This document shows positions 16,666 through 27,736 of a stretch of 64,000 nt of DNA, in pieces; position 1 is the stretch's first letter; every line of letters begins with the position of its first letter. The notes beneath the pieces are model-generated. The model did no database searches. It saw nothing but the letters and a program-made list of their open reading frames with translations, and was not told the DNA's origin. The stretch is from positions 62,001 to 126,000 of the forward strand of contig JACRPO010000005.1 in assembly GCA_016223165.1 (NCBI GenBank). Direction: 5' to 3'. Origin of the DNA: Burkholderiales bacterium. GTDB taxonomy: Bacteria > Pseudomonadota > Gammaproteobacteria > Burkholderiales > Burkholderiaceae_C. The translations under genes were made by a program, and so were the position numbers.

Positions 16666-19600
16666 ATGAACACCGCCACCACCGCATCGCAGCCCGCGCC
16701 ATCCGAGTCGTCCGCCTCGTCTGCCGCGGCGCAGGAAGGCTCGCGCTTCAACATCTCGCGCTGGGCGCTCGAGCATCCGGCGCTCACCCGCTACCTGATG
16801 GTCGTGCTGCTGGTGCTCGGCTTCGCGGCCTACTTCCAGCTCGGGCAGGACGAGGACCCGCCCTTCACGTTCCGCGCCATGGTCGTGCAGGCGTTCTGGC
16901 CGGGCGCCAGCGCGCAGCAGATGGCCGAGCAGGTAACCGACCGCATCGAGAAGGCGCTGCAGGAGGTGCCGCACGCCGACATCCTCCGCAGCTACACGAA
17001 GCCCGGCGAAAGCCTGACCATCCTGCAGCTGAAGGACTCGGCGCCGCCCAGGGAGGTCACCAACAGCTGGTACCAGGCGCGCAAGCGAGTCGGCGATGCG
17101 CGCGCCACGCTGCCGCAGGGCGTGATCGGCCCCGTCTTCAACGACGACTTCGGCGACGTCTACGGCTCCATCTACGCGCTCTCGACCGACGGCTTCAGCC
17201 GCGAGGAGCTGCGCGTGCAGGCCGAGCGCGTGCGCCAGCTGCTGCTGCGCGTGCCCGACGTGGCCAAGGTGGAGATCTTCGGCGCGCAGGCCGAGAAGGT
17301 GTTCGTCGAGATCTCGCAGAAGCGCCTGGCGCAGCTCGGCCTCGACATGAACCAGGTCATCGCGCAGATCGGCGCGCAGAACGCCGTCGAGGGTGCCGGC
17401 GTGCTCAACGCCGGCAGCGAGAACCTGCAGGTGCGCATCGGCGGCCAGTTCAACTCGGTCGACGAGCTGCGCCGGCTGCCCATCCGCGCCATCAACCCGG
17501 CCACCGGCGTCGCCAGCACGCTGCGCCTGGCCGACATCGCCGACGTGCGGCGCGACTACGTGGACCCGCCGACGGTGAAGGTGCGCCACCAGGGCCACGA
17601 CGTCATCGCGCTCGGCGTCTCGATGACCAAGGGCGGCGACATCGTCGCCCTCGGCAAGTCGCTGCAGGCGGCGGCGAAGGCGATCCAGGCCGACCTGCCC
17701 GTCGGCCTGGAGCTCTCGCAGGTGCAGGACCAGCCGCAGGCGGTGGTGCGCTCGGTGAGCGAGTTCGTGCGCGTGCTCGTCGAGGCGGTGATCGTGGTGC
17801 TCGCGGTGAGCTTCCTCAGCCTGGGGTTGCATCGCCGCGCCGGCTTCCCGTATTTCCGCATCGACATCTGGCCCGGCCTGGTGGTGGGCATCACGATCCC
17901 GCTCGTGCTCGCGATCACCTTCGTGACCATGTTCTACTGGGGCGTCGGGCTGCACAAGATCTCGCTCGGCAGCCTGATCATCGCGCTCGGCCTGCTCGTC
18001 GACGACGCCATCATCGCGGTGGAGATGATGGTGCGAAAGCTCGAGGAGGGCTTCGACAAGGTGCGCGCGGCGACCTTCGCCTACGAGGTCACCTCGATGC
18101 CGATGCTGACCGGCACGCTCATCACGGCCGCTGGCTTCCTGCCCATCGGGCTGGCCAAGAGCGTGACCGGCGAGTACACGTTCGCGATCTTCGCCGTCAC
18201 GGCGGCCGCGCTCATCGTCTCGTGGCTCGTGTCCGTGTACTTCGTGCCCTACCTCGGCGCCAGGCTGCTGCACACGCACGCCCGCGTGGACAGCGAGCAC
18301 GGCGAGCAGCCGCACGAGCTCTTCGACACGCCCTTCTACAGCCGCTTCCGCGCGACCGTGAACTGGTGCGTGCAGCACCGCTGGATCACGATCGCCCTCA
18401 CGGTGCTGAGTTTCGCGCTCGGCATCGTCGGCATGGGGCGCGTGCAGCAGCAGTTCTTCCCGGACTCGAGCCGCCCGGAGATCCTCGTCGACCTCTGGCT
18501 GCCCGAGGGCTCGACCATCCAGCACAGCGAGGAAGCGGCGCGCCGCTTCGAGCAGCGCATGATGCGCGAGCCCGGCGTCGCTTCGGTGAGCGTGTGGATC
18601 GGCTCCGGCGTGCCGCGCTTCTACCTGCCGCTGGACCAGATCTTCCCGCAGCCCAACGTCAGCCAGACCATCGTGCTGCCCAAGGACCTGGCGACGCGCG
18701 AGACGTTGCGCGTGCGCCTGCCCGAGATCCTCGCCACCGAGTTCCCCGACCTGCGCGGCCGCGTGAAGCTGCTGCCGAACGGCCCGCCGGTGCCGTACCC
18801 GGTGCAGTTCCGCGTCATCGGCACCGATGCCAAGGAGGTGCGCGCGTGGGCCGACAAGGCGAAGGAGCTGCTGCGCGCCAACCCGAACATGCGCGGCGTC
18901 AACGACAACTGGAACGAGTCGATCAAGGTGCTGCGCCTCGCGATCGACCAGGACAAGGCGCGCGCCCTCGGCGTCACCAGCCAGGGCGTCGCGCAGGCCT
19001 CGCGCACCATCCTCTCGGGCAGCACGATCGGTCAGTACCGCGAGGGCGACAAGCTCGTCGACATCGTTCTGCGCCAGCCGCTCGAGGAGCGCAACAGCAT
19101 CACCGACCTCGGCAGCGGCTACCTGCCCACGGCGAGCGGGCGCTCGGTGCCGCTGACGCAGATCGCCCAGGTCGGCTTCACCTGGGAGCCGGGGGTGCTG
19201 TGGCGCGAAGGGCGCGACTTCGCCGTCACCGTGCAGGGCGATGTCGTCGAAGGGATCCAGGGCGCGACCGTCACGGCGCAGGTGTGGCCGGCGATGCAGG
19301 AGCTGGCGGCGAAGATGCCGCCCGGCTACAGCATCCGCATCGCCGGTGCGGTGGAGGAGAGCAGCAAGGGGCAGGGCTCGTTGCTGGCCAACGTGCCGCT
19401 CATGGCCTTCATCATGCTGACCCTGCTGATGCTGCAGCTGCAAAGCTTCAGCCGCGCGATGCTGGTGATGTTGACGGCGCCGCTCGGCATCGCGGGTGTC
19501 GCGGCGGCCTTGCTGCTGCTGAACCGGCCGTTCGGCTTCGTCGCGCTCCTGGGCTTCATCGCGCTGGTCGGCATGATCATGCGCAACTCGGTGATCCTGA

Positions 19601-19854
19601 TCGACCAGATCGAGCAGGACCGCCGGCGCGGCGTGCCGACCTGGGACGCCATCGTCGAGTCGGCGGTGCGGCGCTTCCGGCCCATCGTGCTGACGGCGGC
19701 GGCCGCCGTGCTGGCGATGGTGCCGCTCACGCGCAGCGTCTTCTGGGGGCCGATGGCGGTGGCCATCATGGGCGGCCTGATCGTGGCCACGGCGCTGACG
19801 CTGCTGGCGCTGCCGGCCATGTACGCGGCGTGGTTCCGGGTGCGGCGCGCCTGA
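16666..19854 (+). CDS. RND family efflux permease
   Basis: A 1062-residue inner-membrane proton antiporter of the AcrB/acriflavin-resistance type. Twelve TM segments are suggested: the first at about 45-65, clusters near 370-560 and 900-1050, and two large periplasmic loops. The TM4 proton-relay pair is present as D446-D447 in LGLLVDDAIIAVE. In the TM10 position where AcrB has lysine (AKN), this protein has Arg (GMIMRNSVILIDQIEQD), a form I recall from a distinct HAE1 subgroup. The start at 16666 has no clear Shine-Dalgarno site. It pairs with the upstream adaptor lipoprotein. Confidence 0.92.
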   Translation: MNTATTASQPAPSESSASSAAAQEGSRFNISRWALEHPALTRYLMVVLLVLGFAAYFQLGQDEDPPFTFRAMVVQAFWPGASAQQMAEQVTDRIEKALQEVPHADILRSYTKPGESLTILQLKDSAPPREVTNSWYQARKRVGDARATLPQGVIGPVFNDDFGDVYGSIYALSTDGFSREELRVQAERVRQLLLRVPDVAKVEIFGAQAEKVFVEISQKRLAQLGLDMNQVIAQIGAQNAVEGAGVLNAGSENLQVRIGGQFNSVDELRRLPIRAINPATGVASTLRLADIADVRRDYVDPPTVKVRHQGHDVIALGVSMTKGGDIVALGKSLQAAAKAIQADLPVGLELSQVQDQPQAVVRSVSEFVRVLVEAVIVVLAVSFLSLGLHRRAGFPYFRIDIWPGLVVGITIPLVLAITFVTMFYWGVGLHKISLGSLIIALGLLVDDAIIAVEMMVRKLEEGFDKVRAATFAYEVTSMPMLTGTLITAAGFLPIGLAKSVTGEYTFAIFAVTAAALIVSWLVSVYFVPYLGARLLHTHARVDSEHGEQPHELFDTPFYSRFRATVNWCVQHRWITIALTVLSFALGIVGMGRVQQQFFPDSSRPEILVDLWLPEGSTIQHSEEAARRFEQRMMREPGVASVSVWIGSGVPRFYLPLDQIFPQPNVSQTIVLPKDLATRETLRVRLPEILATEFPDLRGRVKLLPNGPPVPYPVQFRVIGTDAKEVRAWADKAKELLRANPNMRGVNDNWNESIKVLRLAIDQDKARALGVTSQGVAQASRTILSGSTIGQYREGDKLVDIVLRQPLEERNSITDLGSGYLPTASGRSVPLTQIAQVGFTWEPGVLWREGRDFAVTVQGDVVEGIQGATVTAQVWPAMQELAAKMPPGYSIRIAGAVEESSKGQGSLLANVPLMAFIMLTLLMLQLQSFSRAMLVMLTAPLGIAGVAAALLLLNRPFGFVALLGFIALVGMIMRNSVILIDQIEQDRRRGVPTWDAIVESAVRRFRPIVLTAAAAVLAMVPLTRSVFWGPMAVAIMGGLIVATALTLLALPAMYAAWFRVRRA

Positions 19855-20023
19855 GGCGGCCGGGCACTCGCTGCGCGCCCGGGCCGACCGGGCGGCGCGG
19901 CTAGAATCCTCGGCTCGCCGGAACTCGCCGAGCCGAGCCGGGTGCGGGCCTGCCGGGTTGGTCGGACCGGGCGGACCGGTCGGGTCGGGCGAGGGATCGA
20001 GCGGCCGATCGAGTTGCCGATTC

Positions 20024-20039
20024 GGTGAGTGGGCTCACC
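20024..20039 (+). other. Small hairpin just upstream of tRNA-Leu
   Basis: GGTGAG (20024-20029) pairs with CTCACC (20034-20039) around TGGG, ending four bases before the tRNA. It may mark the 5' end processing region of the tRNA precursor. A TAGAAT at 19902-19907 is the only -10-like hexamer upstream that I noticed, and it lacks a -35. Confidence 0.3.
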
Positions 20040-20043
20040 CACC

Positions 20044-20130
20044 GCGCGGGTGGCGAAATTGGTAGACGCACCAGGTTTAGGTCCTGACGCCCTCACAGGC
20101 GTGCCGGTTCGAGTCCGGCCCCGCGCACCA
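20044..20130 (+). tRNA. tRNA-Leu (anticodon TAG)
   Basis: An 87-base class II tRNA with CCA encoded. The acceptor GCGCGGG pairs with CCCGCGC (20120-20126), followed by discriminator A and CCA. The anticodon loop TTTAGGT gives anticodon TAG, reading CTA and other CTN codons. The variable arm and the GGTTCGAGTCC T-arm are normal. Only 37 bases separate it from the trigger factor ATG, so the two may share a transcript. It is the tRNA that would read the rare CTA codons in the leuA leader peptide. Confidence 0.96.
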
Positions 20131-20167
20131 CCCGAACTTCCTCCAACGACCTCACTGTTGACGCACC

Positions 20168-21478
20168 ATGGCTGTCCAAGTCGAAACCCTCGAAAAGCTC
20201 GAACGCCGCATCACGCTCACGCTGCCGGCGCAGACCATCAACGGCGAGATCGAGTCGCGCCTGAAGCGCCTCTCGCGCACCGTCAAGGCCGACGGCTTCC
20301 GCCCCGGCAAGGTGCCCATGAGCGTGGTGGCGCAGCGCTACGGCTACTCGGTGCAATACGAGGTGGTCAACGACAAGGTCGGCCAGGCCTTTGCCGATGC
20401 GGCGCAGGAGGCGAAGCTGCGCGTCGCCGGCCTGCCGCGCATCACGCAGAAGGACCAGTCCCCCGAGGGCCAGCTTGCCTTCGACGCCACCTTCGAGGTC
20501 TACCCCGAGGTGAAGCTGGGTGATCTCGCGACCGCCGAGGTCGAGCGCATCGCCACCGAGGTGACCGAGGCGGCGATCGACCGCACCATCGACATCCTGC
20601 GCAAGCAGCGGCGTACCTTCGCGCAGCGTCCGGCCGTCGAGGGCGCCGCCGAGGGCGACCGCGTGACCATCGACTTCGAGGGCAAGATCGACGGCGAGCC
20701 CTTCGCCGGCGGCAGGGCCGAGGCCTTCCAGTTCATCATCGGCGAAGGCCAGATGCTGGCGCAGTTCGACCAGTCGGTGCGCGGCATGAAGGTCGGCGAG
20801 AGCAAGACCTTCCCGCTGCAGTTCCCGGCCGACTACGGCGGCAAGGAGGTGGCCGGCAAGGAAGCCGACTTCCTGGTCACGGTGAAGAAGATCGAGGTGC
20901 CGCACATGCCGGCCGTCGACGACGCGTTTGCCAAGACGCTCGGCATCAAGGACGCCACCGTCGCCGGCCTGCGCGCCGACGTGAAGAAGAACCTCGACCG
21001 CGAGGTCAAGTTCCGCCTCGTGGCGCGCAACAAGAGCGCGGTGATGGAGGCGCTGTCGAAGCTCGCCGAGCTCGAGTTGCCCAAGGCCCTGGTCGACAGC
21101 GAGACCGAGCGCATGGTCGTCAATGCGCGCGCCGACCTGAAGCAGCGTGGCGTCAAGGATGCGGACAAGGCCGAAATCCCGGCCGACATCTTCAAGCCCC
21201 AGGCCGAGCGCCGCGTGCGCCTGGGCCTGGTGGTGGGCGAGCTGGTGCGCGCCAACAACCTGCAGGCCCGGCCCGAGCAGCTGCGCGCCCACATCGAGGA
21301 GATGAGCCAGAGCTACGAGAAGCCGGCCGAGGTGATGAACTGGTACCTCGGCGACCGCCAGCGCATGGCCGAGGTGGAAGCGGTGGTCATCGAAAACAAC
21401 GTGACCGAATTCGTGCTGGCGCGAGCGAAGGTCACCGACAAGGTGCTACCGTTCGACGAGCTGATGACCGCCACCTGA
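20168..21478 (+). CDS. tig: Trigger factor, ribosome-associated chaperone and PPIase
   Basis: A 436-residue three-domain chaperone that meets nascent chains at the ribosome exit tunnel. The N-terminal ribosome-binding loop has the signature [12 protein letters not shown] near residue 44. The FKBP-like PPIase domain occupies about 155-240 ([20 protein letters not shown]), and the C-terminal helical arms run to the end. It is the first protein gene of tig-clpP-clpX-lon, a conserved protein-quality-control cluster. Confidence 0.97.
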   Translation: MAVQVETLEKLERRITLTLPAQTINGEIESRLKRLSRTVKADGFRPGKVPMSVVAQRYGYSVQYEVVNDKVGQAFADAAQEAKLRVAGLPRITQKDQSPEGQLAFDATFEVYPEVKLGDLATAEVERIATEVTEAAIDRTIDILRKQRRTFAQRPAVEGAAEGDRVTIDFEGKIDGEPFAGGRAEAFQFIIGEGQMLAQFDQSVRGMKVGESKTFPLQFPADYGGKEVAGKEADFLVTVKKIEVPHMPAVDDAFAKTLGIKDATVAGLRADVKKNLDREVKFRLVARNKSAVMEALSKLAELELPKALVDSETERMVVNARADLKQRGVKDADKAEIPADIFKPQAERRVRLGLVVGELVRANNLQARPEQLRAHIEEMSQSYEKPAEVMNWYLGDRQRMAEVEAVVIENNVTEFVLARAKVTDKVLPFDELMTAT

Positions 21479-21509
21479 GGCCGGCATCGAACGAACTGGA
21501 GAGCCGAGC

Positions 21510-22118
21510 ATGAGCGTGCAGGAGACCGTGGGACTGAACTACGTCCCCATGGTGATCGAGCAGTCGGGGCGCGGCGAGCGTGCCTACGACATCTACAGCC
21601 GCCTGCTGAAGGAGCGCATCGTCTTCCTGGTGGGGCCGCTGAGCGACACCACCGCCAACGTCGTGTGTGCGCAGCTGCTGTTCCTGGAGAGCGAGAACCC
21701 CGACAAGGAGATCTTCCTCTACATCAACAGCCCGGGTGGCAGCGTCAGCGCCGGCCTGTCGATCTACGACACGATGCAGTGGATCAAGCCCGACGTGTCC
21801 ACCTTGTGCATGGGCATGGCCGCCAGCATGGGCAGCTTCCTGCTCATGGCCGGCGCCAGGGGCAAGCGCATCGCGCTGCCCAACTCGCGCATCATGATCC
21901 ACCAGCCGAGCGGCGGCGCGCAGGGCCAGGCGAGCGACATCGAGATCCAGGCGCGCGAGATCATCAAGACGCGCGAGCAGCTCAACAAGATCTACGCCGA
22001 GCGCACCGGCCAGCCCGAGGAGCGCATCGCCGCGGACATGGAGCGCGACTACTGGATGTCGCCTGGCGAGGCCAAGGAGTACGGCCTCATCGACCAGGTG
22101 CTCGACAAGCGCGTCTGA
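21510..22118 (+). CDS. clpP: ATP-dependent Clp protease proteolytic subunit
   Basis: A 202-residue serine protease that forms two stacked heptameric rings and degrades substrates fed in by ClpX or ClpA. The catalytic Ser106 lies in [14 protein letters not shown] and His131 in [10 protein letters not shown]; the third triad residue would be Asp near 180. A short N-terminal propeptide precedes the mature part. A GGAGAG site stands before the ATG, and 31 bases separate it from tig, so the two are probably co-transcribed. Confidence 0.97.
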   Translation: MSVQETVGLNYVPMVIEQSGRGERAYDIYSRLLKERIVFLVGPLSDTTANVVCAQLLFLESENPDKEIFLYINSPGGSVSAGLSIYDTMQWIKPDVSTLCMGMAASMGSFLLMAGARGKRIALPNSRIMIHQPSGGAQGQASDIEIQAREIIKTREQLNKIYAERTGQPEERIAADMERDYWMSPGEAKEYGLIDQVLDKRV

Positions 22119-22128
22119 ATCCGGCCCG

Positions 22129-22166
22129 GCGCCCGCCTCCAGCGGGCGCGGGTGGGGCGGTTGTTT
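22129..22166 (+). terminator. Candidate intrinsic terminator after clpP
   Basis: GCGCCCGC (22129-22136) pairs with GCGGGCGC (22142-22149) around CTCCA. The sequence continues GGGTGGGGCGG before TTGTTTT (22161-22167), so the T-rich tail is displaced by about 11 bases. It may cause partial termination between clpP and clpX. Confidence 0.4.
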
Positions 22167-22263
22167 TCACCCTCTTTTCGGCCCCTTCGGCCCCCGCGAT
22201 GCCCCGGGGCCTTGGGCTATCATGCGTCGCATCCCAAGGGCACAGCCGCGCGTACTGCACTCC

Positions 22264-23538
<1,275 letters not shown>

Positions 23539-23583
23539 CGAGTTCTCTGGGCGGTTCACACCTGCCCGTTTGACCAGGTTTCG

Positions 23584-23611
23584 CTTGCATTTCCCCAGCC
23601 GGGCCCCAGAT
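23584..23611 (+). promoter_or_regulatory. Sigma-32 (RpoH)-like heat-shock promoter for lon
   Basis: CTTGCAT (23584-23590) and CCCCAGAT (23604-23611), separated by 13 bases, closely match the sigma-32 pattern known from E. coli (CTTGAAA, about 13 bases, CCCCATNT). The predicted start would leave a leader of under 20 bases before lon, containing the AAAGAGAGG ribosome-binding site. Heat-shock control of lon is known in proteobacteria; its use here is inferred. Confidence 0.55.
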
Positions 23612-23634
23612 GCGCCGGTGAAAGAGAGGTCCCC

Positions 23635-26082
<2,448 letters not shown>

Positions 26083-26113
26083 TTGCCGACGCCCTCGTAT
26101 CGCAAGCTATAAT
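26083..26113 (+). promoter_or_regulatory. Promoter of tRNA-Gly
   Basis: TATAAT (26108-26113) is an exact -10 consensus, 11 bases before the tRNA. TTGCCG (26083-26088), 19 bases upstream, is a possible -35 and touches the lon stop codon region. Initiation would fall within a few bases of the mature tRNA 5' end. Confidence 0.55.
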
Positions 26114-26124
26114 GTCCAGCTCAT

Positions 26125-26200
26125 GCGGGAATAGCTCAGTTGGTAGAGCGCAACCTTGCCAAGGTTGAGGTCGCGAGTTCGAGACTCGTTTCCCGCTCCA
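26125..26200 (+). tRNA. tRNA-Gly (anticodon GCC)
   Basis: A 76-base tRNA with encoded CCA. The acceptor GCGGGAA pairs with TTCCCGC, the D-arm is AGCTCAGTTGGTAGAGC, and the anticodon arm CAACC-TTGCCAA-GGTTG gives GCC. The T-arm is GCGAGTTCGAGACTCGT. It lies just after lon behind an exact TATAAT box. Confidence 0.97.
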
Positions 26201-26216
26201 AGGTTTCGGCAGGTCG

Positions 26217-26240
26217 AAGGGGAAGCAGGCGCTTCCCCTT
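26217..26240 (+). other. Perfect 10-bp hairpin between tRNA-Gly and tRNA-Cys
   Basis: AAGGGGAAGC (26217-26226) pairs perfectly with GCTTCCCCTT (26231-26240) around the tetraloop AGGC. It fills the spacer between two tRNAs that appear to lie on one precursor. There is no T-run after it, so processing or partial termination are both possible. Confidence 0.6.
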
Positions 26241-26269
26241 CTGCTTGGCGGGTGGCCTTCGGATGCTCA

Positions 26270-26343
26270 GGCGCGATAGCAAAGCGGTTATGCAACGGAT
26301 TGCAAATCCGTCCAGTCCGGTTCGACTCCGGATCGCGCCTCCA
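26270..26343 (+). tRNA. tRNA-Cys (anticodon GCA)
   Basis: A 74-base tRNA with encoded CCA. The acceptor GGCGCGA pairs with TCGCGCC; the anticodon arm ACGGA-TTGCAAA-TCCGT gives GCA, and the T-arm is TCCGGTTCGACTCCGGA. It lies 69 bases after tRNA-Gly with no obvious promoter of its own, which suggests a shared precursor. Confidence 0.97.
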
Positions 26344-26424
26344 ACGCTTCCAACGCCGGCGCCCGCGCATGTCGCTTAGCGGCGGCGCGGCGTAGCAAGC
26401 CGCCACCGCCGCGCGCAAGCAGCC

Positions 26425-27651
26425 TCAGCGCTTCAAGACCTTCGGCACCGGATTGGGCCGCAGCCGGTAGGCGTCGGGCATGCGCGAGCCCAGCAGCGGC
26501 CGCAGGTACAGGCGGAAAGCGTCGGTGATGTCGGTGCCGGAGGCAGCGATGAACTCGTCCTCCATGACCCGCGTCTTGCCGGCCACCGCGGCCAGCGGCT
26601 GCAGTTCGTAGTCCACCGAATAGAAGCCCGTGCGCCGGATGGCCACCGAGCCGCTGCCCAGGCCGGCGGGGTCACCCCACATCGCGTACTGCACCGCCTT
26701 CTCGCCCACCTCGCGGGCCTCGCGCGCGTCGACGTCGCTGACGCAGCCCGCGAAGCTGCGCTGCAGGTAGCCGAAGGTGTCTCCGCGCACGCGCTTGATG
26801 CCGAGCTTGCTCTTGATCTCCTCGCACAGCAGGTCGGCCAGTGCGCCGGTGCCGGAGAGCTGCACGTTGCCGTGGGCGTCCTTCTCGATGCTCTTGGCCA
26901 GCTGCGTGATGATGGGTGCGCCGCTCGCGTCGTGGATGCCTTCGCTGACCGCGATCATGCAGCGCCCGTGGCGCTCGTAGGTGGCCTTGACGTCGGCCAG
27001 GAAGCGCGCGACGTCGAAGACGCGCTCGGGCACGTAGATCAGGTGCGGGCCGTCGTCGGGAAACTTCTTGCCGAGCGCCGAGGCCGCGGTGAGAAAGCCC
27101 GCGTGGCGCCCCATCACCACGCCGACGTAGACGCCCGGCAGCGCCGCGTTGTCGAGGTTGGCGCCGGCAAAGGCCTGCGCGACGAAACGCGCCGCCGACG
27201 GGAACCCCGGCGTGTGGTCGTTGCCGACGAGGTCGTTGTCGATCGTCTTGGGGATGTGGATGGCGCGCAGCGGGTAGCCGGCGTTCTTCGCCTCCTCGGC
27301 CACGATGCGCACCGTGTCGGCCGAGTCGTTGCCGCCGATGTAGAAGAAGTGCTCGATGGCGTGTGCCTTGAGCACTTCGAAGATCTCGTGGCAGTACTTC
27401 GCGTCGGGCTTGTCGCGTGTGCTGCCCAGGGCGGACGAGGGCGTATCGGCGACCTGCTCCAGGTTGTGGCTGGTCTCGCGCGTGAGGTCGACGAGGTCTT
27501 CGTTGATGATGCCGCGCACGCCGTGGCGCGCGCCGTAGACGAGGCGCACGCCGTGGTGGCGCCTCGCCTCGAGAACCACCCCCACCAGGGACTGGTTGAT
27601 CACGGCCGTGGGGCCGCCCCCCTGGGCGACGAGGATCTTGCCGGAAGACAT
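26425..27651 (-). CDS. pfp: 6-phosphofructokinase, probably pyrophosphate-dependent
   Basis: A 408-residue PFK-family enzyme acting on fructose 6-phosphate/fructose 1,6-bisphosphate. Two features point to PPi use: the ATP-site Gly is replaced by Asp109 in GGND (106-109), and the catalytic loop reads PKTIDND (134-140) with Lys rather than PGTIDND. MGRHAGF for substrate binding is present. The residue before Asp109 is Asn where GGDD or GGDG would have Asp, an uncommon variant. The start at 27651 has AAGGAGGTG (27667-27659) eight bases upstream; a GTG at 27660 would be buried in that site. It follows pepN on the same strand. Confidence 0.88.
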   Translation of the reverse strand: MSSGKILVAQGGGPTAVINQSLVGVVLEARRHHGVRLVYGARHGVRGIINEDLVDLTRETSHNLEQVADTPSSALGSTRDKPDAKYCHEIFEVLKAHAIEHFFYIGGNDSADTVRIVAEEAKNAGYPLRAIHIPKTIDNDLVGNDHTPGFPSAARFVAQAFAGANLDNAALPGVYVGVVMGRHAGFLTAASALGKKFPDDGPHLIYVPERVFDVARFLADVKATYERHGRCMIAVSEGIHDASGAPIITQLAKSIEKDAHGNVQLSGTGALADLLCEEIKSKLGIKRVRGDTFGYLQRSFAGCVSDVDAREAREVGEKAVQYAMWGDPAGLGSGSVAIRRTGFYSVDYELQPLAAVAGKTRVMEDEFIAASGTDITDAFRLYLRPLLGSRMPDAYRLRPNPVPKVLKR

Positions 27652-27736
27652 GGATAGCACCTCCTTGAATGCGCGAAGAGAAGTCTGATCGTGTGCGGTG
27701 ACGCCGGGGAGCTGGCGGCTCGCGCTGGCGTGGTTC

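Noticed and set aside
16492-19443. A 983-codon frame antisense to the RND permease
   Set aside because: His, Arg and Asp-rich shadow of a high-GC gene with no domain; the plus-strand RND protein is unambiguous.
19915-20020. GC-rich repetitive stretch (GGTCGGACCGGGCGGACC and similar) as a repeat element
   Set aside because: Short, imperfect and within compositional bias; no consistent unit.
26140-26395. Small frames over the tRNA-Gly and tRNA-Cys genes
   Set aside because: They cover clear tRNA cloverleaf sequences and cannot be protein genes.
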